The position numbers and the translations under genes were made by a program. Positions 35,755-44,677 of a stretch of DNA of 64,000 nt are shown piece by piece. The notes under the pieces are model-generated. The model was not told the origin of the DNA and made no database searches. It saw only the letters and a list, made by a program, of their open reading frames with translations. This DNA comes from M1-B18 sp048264125 (lineage in GTDB: Bacteria; Bacillota; Clostridia; Peptostreptococcales; Natronincolaceae), in assembly GCA_048264125.1 (NCBI GenBank), contig JBLXDM010000010.1:62001-126000 (forward strand), given 5' to 3'. Numbering within the stretch: the stretch's first letter is position 1; every line of letters starts with the position of its first letter.

Positions 35755-36648
35755 TTAAGCCTCTATTTGCTGCTGCTTGCTTTCCTTTATCGCTGAATAT
35801 ATAAATACATATAGCCCCAGAAGAATGATAAGTGAGCTTACAAGCTGTCCGCCGTCAGGAAACTCCTTTAAAAGCAGAACCGCCCAGAGGGTAGCTCCTA
35901 TAGGCTCCCCCAGCATAAAGGTGGATACTCTATTGGCCTCTAAGTACTTAAGGCTCCAGTTAAATATTGTGTGGCCTCCAATCGTGCAAAATACCGCCAT
36001 CCCTAAAAACAACAAATAATCCCTTATGCCATAGGTAAATAACGGTGTTTTCATCGTCAGATTTATTATTAACAGCAGCAGGCTGCAGCTACCATAGACC
36101 AAAAAACCATAGGTCAAGGTAGAAATTTTACTTCTCATTCCTCTGCCTATCGTGATATATAGGGCACCAAAGAATGCACCAGCAAGAGCTAGGAGGTCTC
36201 CCAGAAGGCTTCCGGCTCCAAGCTGTAAATTGCTTAGCCCCATAATTGCACTTCCGACTATGGCTATAGCCATACCTAAGATTCCTATATTGCTTAGCCT
36301 CTCCCTAAAGATAAAAAAGCCGATCAATGCTGTGAATACTGGCGATAGGCTGACTAACACCGTAGATGCTGCTACGGTTGTATACTGCAATGAGCTGATC
36401 CAGGTCATAAAGTGCAAAGCCAAAAAGCAGCCGCTTAAAATACACCAGAGATAATCTCTACCGCTAAGGGCTTTGATTTCTCCTCTTCCCTTACTTAGGC
36501 TAAAGGGTAGGAATAATAAGGTGGTTATAAGCATCCTATACATTGCTATCACCCCTGCTGGAGCCTCTGTGCTTCTTATAAATATCGCTGAAAAGGAAAC
36601 ACCTAGTACCCCCAGCATTAATATCATATAAACCTTTATCCTCTGCAT
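35755..36648 (-). CDS. EamA-family (DMT superfamily) transporter
   Basis: A 297-residue protein with ten predicted membrane segments arranged as two EamA repeats. Typical motifs are FIRSTEAPAGVIAMYRMLITTLLFLP and HTIFNWSLKYLEANRVSTFMLGEPIGATLWAVLLLKE. Such proteins export amino acids, metabolites or drugs; the cargo cannot be told. It is a single gene between lepB and the DUF456 gene. Confidence 0.9.
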   Translation of the reverse strand: MQRIKVYMILMLGVLGVSFSAIFIRSTEAPAGVIAMYRMLITTLLFLPFSLSKGRGEIKALSGRDYLWCILSGCFLALHFMTWISSLQYTTVAASTVLVSLSPVFTALIGFFIFRERLSNIGILGMAIAIVGSAIMGLSNLQLGAGSLLGDLLALAGAFFGALYITIGRGMRSKISTLTYGFLVYGSCSLLLLIINLTMKTPLFTYGIRDYLLFLGMAVFCTIGGHTIFNWSLKYLEANRVSTFMLGEPIGATLWAVLLLKEFPDGGQLVSSLIILLGLYVFIYSAIKESKQQQIEA

Positions 36649-36677
36649 ATACCATCCCCCATGCCTATATAAAATAC

Positions 36678-37172
36678 TTAACCAATGCTCAAAACTCTGT
36701 AAATAAGATATCCCAGCATTACAGCCACAGTAATTATATTAATGACCATTCCTGCAAAATAGCCGATTATGCTTATGCCCCCTGCCTTTATTGAGGACCA
36801 CAGTTTTTTTCCCGATATCAGCTCTCCTGCTACTATCCCCAGAAATTGTCCTGCCACCATCCCTAGGACATTGAATATGAAAAATCCAAGAACTCCGCCC
36901 AGTATCATTCCCCACATGCCCTTTTGGGTTATCCCCAGCCGTTTTACGCTGATGATGGCACTTAGATAATCCAAGGCCATGCTTATAATAGTAAGTATAC
37001 CAAATAATATAAGCAGCCTGATAGAGATTATCGTAAAATTTGTGGTCCAGCTATAATAGGCTATTCCGATGAAAACTAAGATGGTGCCGGGAAGTCCTGA
37101 AACAAAAATTCCAGCAACCCCCGCCAGCATGAAGAGAACGCTAATAATTATATTTATATTAATTTCTGCCAT
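36678..37172 (-). CDS. DUF456-family membrane protein
   Basis: A 164-residue membrane protein with glycine-rich helices (GVAGIFVSGLPGTILVFIGIAYYSW; GMWGMILGGVLGFFIFNVLGMVAGQFLGIVAGELI), typical of the DUF456/YqgC family with six segments. Function unknown. It starts 29 bp upstream of the EamA gene and may share its transcript. Confidence 0.82.
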   Translation of the reverse strand: MAEININIIISVLFMLAGVAGIFVSGLPGTILVFIGIAYYSWTTNFTIISIRLLILFGILTIISMALDYLSAIISVKRLGITQKGMWGMILGGVLGFFIFNVLGMVAGQFLGIVAGELISGKKLWSSIKAGGISIIGYFAGMVINIITVAVMLGYLIYRVLSIG

Positions 37173-37267
37173 TATATCATTTAACTCCTTATCTGCTTTG
37201 TTCTATAAGATTAGCTTTAGAAATAGTTTATGTTAATTGCTGTGGCTTATTCCATCTTCGCAAATGC

Positions 37268-37298
37268 AAAAAACAAGCCAGGGCTTCCCTGACTTGTT
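37268..37298 (-). terminator. Terminator of the ABC-2 export operon
   Basis: Minus strand GAACAAGTCAGGG-AAG-CCCTGGCTTGTTTTTTG: long stem with one mismatch and a U6 tail, six bases past the stop of the 40-residue ORF. It shows that the small ORF is the last gene of the operon. Confidence 0.9.
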
Positions 37299-37303
37299 CT
37301 GCA

Positions 37304-37426
37304 CTAATCATTTTCAATATTGTCATTCTTTTTCTGCATCAGCTTCTTCAAAAGCTTTAGCTTTGCATATCCGCCTACTAATACGACTGCACCGATTAAA
37401 ACCCACCAATACCAATCCAAGCCCAT
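37304..37426 (-). CDS. Small membrane protein of 40 residues
   Basis: ATG at 37426 follows AAAAGGAGGGTTGATT, a strong ribosome site. The product starts MGLDWYWWVLIGAVVLVGGY, one membrane segment with a tryptophan-rich face, then a basic stretch (KLKLLKKLMQKK) and an acidic end (NDNIEND). This gives an N-out/C-in or positive-inside single-pass protein. It lies 14 bp after the second ABC permease and before the operon terminator, so it is probably an accessory subunit or regulator of that exporter. No family recognised. Confidence 0.75.
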   Translation of the reverse strand: MGLDWYWWVLIGAVVLVGGYAKLKLLKKLMQKKNDNIEND

Positions 37427-37440
37427 AATCAACCCTCCTT

Positions 37441-38436
37441 TTAGCGAAGATTTAGCTTCTTACCTACAAATCTGCTGAAGGCAAGTATATATATACCACT
37501 TAAACCAAGGGTGATGAGTGTTGCATTCCAAAAGCCAACATCCAGTGGAAATCTGAAGTATATATTCCCTAATGCTTGGAATTGCCAGTAATTCGGCATC
37601 CAATAGAATAAATATTTGAATCTATCCGGCAGGAAGAAGGCCAGCATAGGCAATCCCATATATAATGGCGTCAACAGCTTTATTACTGCAATTGCCCCTA
37701 TTTGATTTGTGGCTGATGCTCCCACTATCAATGCCAGCAGCGTTGTTAGCAGGGAGGACAGCAAGAGTACGATAATCAGCTGAATATAGTTTACTCCCGT
37801 TCCGGCCATTATAAGGCTGGTGCCAATTGCGCAGACGATTGCCGCAAGACTTGCCAAAAGTCCCCTAGCGGTGATAAATTGAAGGGCTGTCAGGGGCGAT
37901 ACCGCTATTGAATTTATCGCCTTTGTGTCTCTTTCCGACACTATATTAAAGCCTGAGGCAATACTGCCAATCATCATAGCCATCATCAGCATGGTTATGG
38001 TCAATATTTCATTTAATATAGAGCCCTCCTTACCGAGGCTTCTATGGGTTATTTCTGCAAAGCTCTGATTTGACGTTATTTCCTCAATAACCGCTTTATA
38101 CATCTCTATAGTCTGCTGCGGCTCATTCCCTTCAAATAAAATGGTAATACGATTATCCTTTTCTAAAATACCAGCAATGGCGTCTGTTTTTTCTACTCTC
38201 CCCTGAAGCTCTGTCTCCTTTATCAGCTCAACAGTGCCGTACTCCTGCAGCTGTTCCACCAGCTGTTGACTGGCATTATTTGCTACTGCGAAGCTTAAGC
38301 CTGCCTGCTCCACCGAGGGAATAAAGAGCCTCATGCCAAAGGCTATTAATAGTGGTGCTATCAGCATATACACCACTAGATTATCACGAAGGGCGGTGGC
38401 AATATCCTGCCTTATTAGATTAAAAATGCGTTTCAT
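37441..38436 (-). CDS. ABC-2 type transporter permease, second subunit
   Basis: A 331-residue ABC-2 permease (NatB/YhaP-like). One N-terminal segment, a large extracytoplasmic domain (about 45-170), then five or six segments including FNIVSERDTKAINSIAVSPLTALQFITARG. The start overlaps the end of the first permease. With it and the ATPase at 39476 it forms a heterodimeric exporter. Cargo may be a drug, peptide or sodium; undetermined. Confidence 0.87.
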   Translation of the reverse strand: MKRIFNLIRQDIATALRDNLVVYMLIAPLLIAFGMRLFIPSVEQAGLSFAVANNASQQLVEQLQEYGTVELIKETELQGRVEKTDAIAGILEKDNRITILFEGNEPQQTIEMYKAVIEEITSNQSFAEITHRSLGKEGSILNEILTITMLMMAMMIGSIASGFNIVSERDTKAINSIAVSPLTALQFITARGLLASLAAIVCAIGTSLIMAGTGVNYIQLIIVLLLSSLLTTLLALIVGASATNQIGAIAVIKLLTPLYMGLPMLAFFLPDRFKYLFYWMPNYWQFQALGNIYFRFPLDVGFWNATLITLGLSGIYILAFSRFVGKKLNLR

Positions 38437-39476
38437 TAGCGACCCTCCTTCATCAATTTTCCATCAACCAACAGGTAGCACACAATGTAGGCTGCTGCTG
38501 TTCCCAACGACAGGGCAATTACCAAAGGCATTAGATTTTTCCCTGTTGGAAATAGTATCTCATTAAATAGCGAGAGTATTGAATATGAAGGTATATAGGT
38601 AATCCATTTAGGCGAAAAGGCGGGATACATATGGGATATAACGGGGGCCATATTCACCATCAGAAGGCCGGTTCCCAATACAAACCACTCAGATATATTA
38701 TTAAAGAACACTGCAACAATCGCTCCCAGGAAGCTGTAAAGTATTGAGCCCAGCGCCAATATTAATATCAGCATCCCATAGTCTAGCTTTATACCAATGG
38801 TCAGCATCACCAGTGCCAGACCATATACAAGCCCTATGGCTAAAAATACCAGCGCCTTTGATAAAATATACATAGCTGTACTGCCGGGGCTGATTCTATA
38901 GGCCCGAATGCTGCCCTCCTCCTTCTCCTGGAACATAAATACCGCAACAAACATGAAGCCTAATATCAGCACCTCAAAGGCCAATAATGAAGGAATAGAA
39001 GCCAGCTTCCCGGATATCGGAGCTGTTTGGGGACGAAGAAACGTCACCTCGTAGCCTCCTTGCCTACTAACCCCTCCTATCATAGCCATCAGCGCCTCCA
39101 GCGAAGCATCTATCATTTTTCTTTGATAGCTGCTGACCTCCGCCTGATGTATGATGGTGAATTTGGGCTCCTGAAGGCTTCCTTCAAAGATAATTCCTAC
39201 ACTTTGGGGACTGTCCTCCACAGCGGATTCAATTTCATTGACGCTATTCAGAATATATGCTTCCTCCAGCCCTTGTTTTCGTAGTATTTCCTCCATGGCT
39301 CCGGCTTCACTTTTATCGTAAAAATATCCCAGCTCGTTTGTCTCCTGGCTGTCGGGTATAACAAATTTGATGAAAATAATCATAATAGCCAATGTCACCA
39401 GCAATACCCAGAACAATGCATTTCTAAAAGCTATGACAAGGTCCTTGCGAAATAGATTAATCAATCCCTTTGTCAT
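38436..39476 (-). CDS. ABC-2 type transporter permease, first subunit
   Basis: A 346-residue ABC-2 permease of the same plan: anchor near 18-38, external domain, then the FMFQEKEEGSIRAYRISPGSTAMYILSKALVFLA block and further segments. It overlaps both neighbours by one base, so translation of ATPase, permease 1 and permease 2 is coupled. Confidence 0.87.
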   Translation of the reverse strand: MTKGLINLFRKDLVIAFRNALFWVLLVTLAIMIIFIKFVIPDSQETNELGYFYDKSEAGAMEEILRKQGLEEAYILNSVNEIESAVEDSPQSVGIIFEGSLQEPKFTIIHQAEVSSYQRKMIDASLEALMAMIGGVSRQGGYEVTFLRPQTAPISGKLASIPSLLAFEVLILGFMFVAVFMFQEKEEGSIRAYRISPGSTAMYILSKALVFLAIGLVYGLALVMLTIGIKLDYGMLILILALGSILYSFLGAIVAVFFNNISEWFVLGTGLLMVNMAPVISHMYPAFSPKWITYIPSYSILSLFNEILFPTGKNLMPLVIALSLGTAAAYIVCYLLVDGKLMKEGR

Positions 39477-40330
39477 TATGCCAGCTCCCTTCCCGTCAGC
39501 TTAATAAAGATTTGTTCCAGGGTTGCCTCCTGTGAATGTATTGTTTGGATATCCTTTGTGTTTACAAGCTGGTTGAATGTGGCTTTATCCGCTTCCTTCT
39601 CTAGGAAAAAAATATCTTTTTTTATTCCTTCAACACTTTTATATTCAACCTTCACTGATTTTTCTCCAAATTGCAGCTTTAGATTTCTCGGTGAATCACA
39701 TTCCACTATTTTTCCGTCATTTATAAATGCCACTCTATCGCAAAGCTCATCTGCAGCAAACATGTTGTGGGTTGTGAGAAAGATTGTACAGCCCTCCTGC
39801 TGCTTTTGCCTAATGATTTCCTTTATTACATTGGCAGTAGAAGGGTCTAGACCTGAGGTGGGCTCATCTAAAAAGAGTATATTGGGATTATTAATTAGTG
39901 CCCTCGCAAAGACCAGCCTTTGCTTCATGCCCTTAGAATAAGCTCCTGCCTTCTTTTTAGCAGAGTCCCTTAAGCCCACCCTGTCTAAAAGCGCCATTGG
40001 ATCAAGGGTAGGTACACTGAATAGCCCTGCATAGTATTTTAAATTCTCATAGCCCGTTAGCTTGGTATAAAGATTAGGATGCTCGAAGGAAACCCCTATA
40101 TTGTTGTAAAAGCTGCTGTCTAAGTCCTTTACTGATCTGCCGTCATATGAAACCTCTCCCTTTTGCAGCTTCAAAAGACCCGTCATTATATTTTGAACGG
40201 TACTTTTACCTGCCCCACTAGGGCCTAGGAAACCAAATATTTCTCCCTTATTTATTTCGAAGCTGATATCGTTTACTGCATACTGACCCTTTCCGCTATA
40301 ATCATGGAAAAGATTTTTAACATGAATCAT
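39476..40330 (-). CDS. ABC transporter ATP-binding protein of the ABC-2 exporter
   Basis: A 284-residue ATPase from the ATG at 40330, which has GGAGGTGTAAAT before it; the reading from 40360 would overlap the regulator gene and lacks a site. Walker A is FGFLGPSGAGKST, the signature is YSKGMKQRLVFARAL, and Walker B is NILFLDEPTSGLDPS. The last 70 residues form the C-terminal extension usual in this class. It energises the two permeases downstream. Confidence 0.92.
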   Translation of the reverse strand: MIHVKNLFHDYSGKGQYAVNDISFEINKGEIFGFLGPSGAGKSTVQNIMTGLLKLQKGEVSYDGRSVKDLDSSFYNNIGVSFEHPNLYTKLTGYENLKYYAGLFSVPTLDPMALLDRVGLRDSAKKKAGAYSKGMKQRLVFARALINNPNILFLDEPTSGLDPSTANVIKEIIRQKQQEGCTIFLTTHNMFAADELCDRVAFINDGKIVECDSPRNLKLQFGEKSVKVEYKSVEGIKKDIFFLEKEADKATFNQLVNTKDIQTIHSQEATLEQIFIKLTGRELA

Positions 40331-40349
40331 ATTTACACCTCCATATTTA

Positions 40350-40676
40350 TTAGTCTTCACGTGTGGTTTTAACCTTGTGGATTAAGCCCTCCATCTGCTG
40401 TAGATAGTCCATCAAGGCCGCTAGCCCCTCCGGAGTTAATGAAACACTTGTTTCCGGCTTATTGTCCTTTATTTTCTTATGAATTTTCAGGTAACCTGCC
40501 TCCTCTAGGTTTTTTAGCTGCACCGAAAGGTTTCCAGCAGTTAGTTCCAGGCTTTCCTTCAGCTCATTAAAGGGTATTCTTTTTTCTGCGCTGCTGGCTA
40601 TATAGGACAGGATAAGAAGTCTTACTCTCTCGTGTATAATTTTATCAAATGATATGTTTAGTTTGCTTCTATCCAC
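40350..40676 (-). CDS. Winged-helix transcriptional regulator of the exporter operon
   Basis: A 108-residue MarR/ArsR-like winged-helix protein (IHERVRLLILSYIASSAEKRIPFNELKESLELTAGNLSVQLKNLEEAGYLKIHKK). It starts with GTG right after the stop of the membrane-protein gene. Position between a membrane protein and the ABC genes suggests it controls its own operon. The signal is not evident; there are no cysteines. Confidence 0.8.
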   Translation of the reverse strand: MDRSKLNISFDKIIHERVRLLILSYIASSAEKRIPFNELKESLELTAGNLSVQLKNLEEAGYLKIHKKIKDNKPETSVSLTPEGLAALMDYLQQMEGLIHKVKTTRED

Positions 40677-40677
40677 A

Positions 40678-41349
40678 CTAACACTCCTTTTCAGAGGCAG
40701 ATGTAAAATAGCTGGCGATATAGAGCAATATAAAGCCCAACCCGAATAACAGCATTGTCAATAGCAGTGGATGCAGAACGATTACCCCCAGCAGGCTTAG
40801 AAGCCCCATTACTATCAGCCAACCTCCCAGATAGATTAATTCCCTTAAATAGAATACGGTCACCAAAGAGGTACACATCAGCCCAATAAATATTGCTAAA
40901 AATGGTACCAGCATATGGTTAAGTCCATTTTGATTTAAAAACACCGGCAGAAGGAGGATCACCAGAAAATAAGGGAGAACCACCAATACAAATTGTGCGG
41001 TGTAGATTTCCTTTAACAGCTTGAGTAAGGTGATATTCCGATTGATTTTTTTTGCTGCCTGCATTATACTAGTGATCTTTAAAAATGCTACCATAACTGT
41101 AGCTACAAAAATTAGGGCATAAAGCAGAAGCTTATTGTTGGCAGGTATCTCTGAGTAGCCTCCGTGTCTTTCAATAAAATAATAAAATATCCCCGAAAAT
41201 CCTATAATAATGATTGCTCCAAAAAGATACACCCTTCGAAGAATTTCATTTAGACTTATGAATTTAAAAATATTACTGTTTTTTGAAATGGCATTTTTGA
41301 TATACATAAGATCACTTACTATCTCATCTATCTCCTTGTTATTTCCCAT
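40678..41349 (-). CDS. Membrane protein of unknown function, first gene of exporter operon
   Basis: A 223-residue protein with a short cytoplasmic N-terminus and about six membrane segments in three pairs (near 40-62, 80-97, 113-133, 141-163, 168-190, 194-213). No domain recognised. AAAGGAGATGTTGAT precedes the ATG. It is followed at once by the regulator, so it may be a sensor or an additional subunit. It is divergent from the arsR operon. Confidence 0.7.
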   Translation of the reverse strand: MGNNKEIDEIVSDLMYIKNAISKNSNIFKFISLNEILRRVYLFGAIIIIGFSGIFYYFIERHGGYSEIPANNKLLLYALIFVATVMVAFLKITSIMQAAKKINRNITLLKLLKEIYTAQFVLVVLPYFLVILLLPVFLNQNGLNHMLVPFLAIFIGLMCTSLVTVFYLRELIYLGGWLIVMGLLSLLGVIVLHPLLLTMLLFGLGFILLYIASYFTSASEKEC

Positions 41350-41523
41350 AATATCAACATCTCCTTTGGTTTATATCATAAACTTAATTATATTATAAAT
41401 CAGTTTATAGTATATTGCAATATATATTTCAATTTCCTTTTCCCTTATTATTCATCCTATTTTTCCACAATTGGGTGATACAAATCACATAGCTTAAAAA
41501 ACATTCTTGAAGGAAATTTATAA

Positions 41524-41560
41524 TTGACATCAATATTTATATATCGTAATATTATGATAT
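41524..41560 (+). promoter_or_regulatory. arsR-operon promoter and candidate ArsR operator
   Basis: TTGACA (41524-41529), 17-bp spacer, TAATAT (41547-41552). The -10 lies inside ATATCGTAATATTATGATAT (41541-41560), a 20-bp palindrome with one mismatched pair, ideal for autorepression. A looser related palindrome (TATATATCG ... CAATATATA) lies at about 42110-42135, between arsR and the fusion gene. Confidence 0.65.
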
Positions 41561-41568
41561 TAGATAAA

Positions 41569-41747
41569 AGAATTGCATAATTAAGATGACTAGTATGTTT
41601 ATACAAAATCAAAGGTTTCCTGCTTAGTGCCCCACGGGCTAATTAATTGAATTTTAAATGTTATTAGACCTAGGCACTGGGCGATAAGCTTTTAACTTTG
41701 TATACACTAAAATATAAATGCACTTTAATGAATTATGCAATTTCTCA
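41569..41747 (+). repeat. Palindromic intergenic element, family 1, copy C
   Basis: A 179-bp copy in the opposite orientation to A, B and E. On the plus strand it reads CCTGCTTAGTGCC, CACGGGCTAAT, ATTAGACCTAGGCAC, then GGGCGATAA, ending ATTATGCAATTTCTCA. It lies between the promoter at 41524 and the arsR ribosome site, so it should be transcribed as leader RNA of arsR. Confidence 0.87.
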
Positions 41748-41778
41748 GATATATCAGATCTATAGGAGGACTCTTATT

Positions 41779-42075
41779 ATGGAAAGCTATTCCAGCAATC
41801 CGGAAATATACGACAGATATTCAGAAATCTTTAAGGCTCTGGGCCATCCCATCAGACTATGCATTGTTCGAGGCCTTATAGAGACTGAGGGCTGCAATGT
41901 TACGAAGATGCAGGATTGCCTCAATATACCACAGTCCACAATATCTCAGCATTTAGCGAAGCTTAAGGCGGCGGGTATAATTGAAGGCGACCGAAAAGGC
42001 CTTGAGATTACCTATAGAGTTGTTGATCCAAGTGTAAAGGAGCTTATTGCAGCATTATTGAAGGCGTCAAATTAA
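41779..42075 (+). CDS. ArsR/SmtB-family regulator, probably sulfur-responsive
   Basis: A 98-residue winged-helix repressor from the ATG at 41779 (AGGAGG at 41765); a longer reading from 41698 runs into element C. The DNA-binding helix is IPQSTISQHLAKLKAAGIIEG. Cysteines lie in RLCIVRGLIETEGCNVTKMQDC, and no classical metal site is clear. Because the next gene encodes a sulfur-transfer enzyme, sensing of persulfide or sulfur is likely, as in SqrR/BigR; that is inference. Operator sites are proposed at 41541. Confidence 0.87.
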   Translation: MESYSSNPEIYDRYSEIFKALGHPIRLCIVRGLIETEGCNVTKMQDCLNIPQSTISQHLAKLKAAGIIEGDRKGLEITYRVVDPSVKELIAALLKASN

Positions 42076-42162
42076 TTTTCTCCATTTTTATGGAGTAAAT
42101 TTTTAAGTTATATATCGTTTTATCACAATATATAGATTTTAAAATATAAAGGAGGATACTAA

Positions 42163-44631
42163 ATGAAAAAAAAGGTAATTATCGTAGGCGGTGTTGCAGG
42201 AGGTGCTTCTGCTGCTGCAAGATTAAGGCGTCTGGATGAGGAATGTGAGATTATTTTGCTGGAGCGGGGTGAATATGTTTCCTTTGCCAATTGTGGCCTG
42301 CCCTATTATATCGGTGGTGCCATCAAGGAACGAAGTGCTTTGCTGGTTCAGACGGTTGAAGGCATGTCAAAGAAATTTAATCTTGATATTCGTATATTTA
42401 ATGAGGCTGTTGAAATAAAAAGGGATGAAAAGAAGCTGCTTATTAGGAATCTTTCAACTGATGAAGCCTATGAGGAAAGCTATGATTATTTAGTTTTATC
42501 CCCCGGGGCAAGCCCAGTAAAGCCACCTATTCCCGGGATAGCCGAGGCTGAAAATATTTTTACCCTCAGAAATATTCCCGATACCGATGCCGTAAAAAGC
42601 TTTGTAGATGATAAGAAACCCCAAAGGGCCGTTGTTGTAGGCGGAGGGTTTATTGGTGTTGAAATGGCTGAAAATCTAAGGGACAGAGGTGTGGAGGTTA
42701 CCCTTGTTGAGATGGCAGATCAGATTATGGCCCCAATTGATTTTGAAATGGCAGCCATCCTGCATCAGCACCTCAATGAAAAGGGCGTTAACCTGATCTT
42801 AAGTAATGGGATTAAGGAAATCAAAGCTAAGGGAACAAGGCTTGTGCTACAGGATTCTTCGGAGCTTAGTACCGACATGATCATTTTAGCCATTGGTGTC
42901 AAGCCGGAGAATCAGCTGGCTAAGGCTGCCGGATTGGATTTAGGTGCAGGTGGTGGTATAGTGGTCAACGAATATCTGCAGACCAACGATTCCAATATAT
43001 TCGCTATTGGTGACGTTATACAGGTGAAGGACGGCATCCTAAATAATCCCACAATAATACCCCTGGCGGGTCCTGCAAATAAGCAGGGTCGCATAGTAGC
43101 CAATAATATTGTTGGCCTTAAGGAGTCCTACAAGGGAACAATTGGCTCTGCGGTTGCAAAGGTCTTTGATATGACGGTGGCATCAACTGGAAACAATGAG
43201 AAGATTCTAAAGAAACTGGGTGTCTCCTACGAGGTCATTCACATTCATCCAGGCTCCCATGCCGCCTATTATCCCGGCGCTTTCCCGATATCCTTAAAAA
43301 TAATTTTTGATAGGACTAATGGAAAAATATTAGGGGCCCAGGCCGTCGGATATGATGGCGTTGAAAAAAGAATTGACGTTATCGCCACCGCTATAAAAGG
43401 TAATTTGACCGTTGAGGACCTGAAGGAGCTGGAGCTAACCTACGCCCCACCCTACTCCTCTGCTAAGGACCCTGTAAATATGCTGGGCTTCGTGGCTTCA
43501 AATATAATGAAGGGCTATGTTGACAGCTTTCAATGGCATGAGGTGAAGGCTCTTATAGAAAATAAAAGCTATTTTCTTGATGTGCGGGAGGCCATAGAGG
43601 CAGAGCTAGGAACCATAGATGGCTCAGTAAATATACCACTTGGTGAATTGCGCTCTAAATTGAATGAGCTTCCAAGGGATAAAACCATCTATATCTATTG
43701 TCAGGTAGGCTTAAGAGGCTATATAGCCACAAGACTTTTAATGCAGAAGGGCTTTCAGGTTAAAAATTTGGATGGCGGACTAAGGACCTATCAGACGGCC
43801 TATGGCTCCAAACCCTCAGGAAGCTGCTGTGCAGCTGTCGATGACTCCGGTGTTGCCAATATATCCTGCAACGACGAGGTAGCCGCAACTGCAGCGATAA
43901 AAATCGATGCTTGCGGACTTCAATGCCCCGGTCCTATTCTTAAGGTATATAAAGCTATGGAGCAGCTGAACAATGGTGATATTTTAGAGATAACAGCCAC
44001 TGACCCCGGCTTCACCAAGGATATAGAGGCCTGGTGCAGAAAAACCGGTAACCGACTAATAGAAACAGCCTTTGATAAAAAGGCCTTTAAGGCTCTAATA
44101 CAAAAGGCTGAAGCTGCTGCACCTATTGAAGCCCCTCATGGCTATTCTATAAAAAACGATAAGGATCAATCCACAATTGTGGTTTTTAGTCAGGATTTGG
44201 ATAAGGCCTTAGCCGCCTTCATCATTGCATCCGGCTCACAGGCAATGGGGAAAAAGGTAACCCTCTTCTTCACCTTCTGGGGCTTAAATATTTTGCGTAA
44301 GGATAAAAGCCCTTATGTAGAAAAAAGCCTGCTGGAGAAAATGTTTGGGGGAATGATGCCAAAGGGACCTAAAAAGCTACCCATTTCCAATATGAATATG
44401 GTTGGTATGGGGCCTAAAATGATCAAATATGTTATGAAAACAAAGAATGTAGATTCACTGGAGCTGCTGATGAAAAATGCTATGGATGTAGGCGTTCAGC
44501 TGGTGGCATGCGCAATGTCTATGGATATCATGGGTATAAAGGCTGAGGAATTGATGGAGGGGGTCGAGGTTGGGGGTGTTGCCTCCTATCTAGCTTCAGC
44601 AGATGACTCCGGCTTAAATCTTTTTATCTAA
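42163..44631 (+). CDS. CoA-disulfide-reductase-like flavoprotein fused to rhodanese, TusA and DsrE domains
   Basis: An 822-residue four-domain protein. Residues 1-450: FAD/NAD oxidoreductase (VGGVAGGASAAARL; second dinucleotide fold VVVGGGFIGVEMAE) with redox Cys44 in SFANCGLPYYIGG. Residues 455-545: rhodanese with Cys513 in YCQVGLRGY. Residues 580-650: TusA with Cys584/Cys588 in CGLQCPGP. Residues 668-822: DsrE/F-like with Cys783. A linker holds Cys555, 556 and 569. The plan suggests reduction of CoA-disulfide or persulfide and handing sulfur from Cys to Cys within one chain. Cotranscribed with arsR. Known as a domain set in anaerobes; the true substrate is not proven. Confidence 0.92.
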   Translation: MKKKVIIVGGVAGGASAAARLRRLDEECEIILLERGEYVSFANCGLPYYIGGAIKERSALLVQTVEGMSKKFNLDIRIFNEAVEIKRDEKKLLIRNLSTDEAYEESYDYLVLSPGASPVKPPIPGIAEAENIFTLRNIPDTDAVKSFVDDKKPQRAVVVGGGFIGVEMAENLRDRGVEVTLVEMADQIMAPIDFEMAAILHQHLNEKGVNLILSNGIKEIKAKGTRLVLQDSSELSTDMIILAIGVKPENQLAKAAGLDLGAGGGIVVNEYLQTNDSNIFAIGDVIQVKDGILNNPTIIPLAGPANKQGRIVANNIVGLKESYKGTIGSAVAKVFDMTVASTGNNEKILKKLGVSYEVIHIHPGSHAAYYPGAFPISLKIIFDRTNGKILGAQAVGYDGVEKRIDVIATAIKGNLTVEDLKELELTYAPPYSSAKDPVNMLGFVASNIMKGYVDSFQWHEVKALIENKSYFLDVREAIEAELGTIDGSVNIPLGELRSKLNELPRDKTIYIYCQVGLRGYIATRLLMQKGFQVKNLDGGLRTYQTAYGSKPSGSCCAAVDDSGVANISCNDEVAATAAIKIDACGLQCPGPILKVYKAMEQLNNGDILEITATDPGFTKDIEAWCRKTGNRLIETAFDKKAFKALIQKAEAAAPIEAPHGYSIKNDKDQSTIVVFSQDLDKALAAFIIASGSQAMGKKVTLFFTFWGLNILRKDKSPYVEKSLLEKMFGGMMPKGPKKLPISNMNMVGMGPKMIKYVMKTKNVDSLELLMKNAMDVGVQLVACAMSMDIMGIKAEELMEGVEVGGVASYLASADDSGLNLFI

Positions 44632-44645
44632 TAAATCAAATATTT

Positions 44646-44671
44646 ACAGCCATCCCATATGGGATGGCTGT
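44646..44671. terminator. Terminator between the fusion gene and mnmA
   Basis: ACAGCCATCCC-ATAT-GGGATGGCTGT, a perfect 11-bp stem between convergent genes. T-tails are weak on both sides (TTGTATATT on plus; AAATATTTG on minus side), so it may act mainly by its strong stem. Confidence 0.75.
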
Positions 44672-44677
44672 TGTATA

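Noticed and set aside
40691..40876. 61-codon minus-strand frame inside the 40678-41349 gene
   Set aside because: It overlaps a well-supported membrane-protein gene in another frame and has no ribosome site.
41698..41778. Longer N-terminus for the ArsR protein
   Set aside because: It reads through element C; AGGAGG precedes the ATG at 41779.
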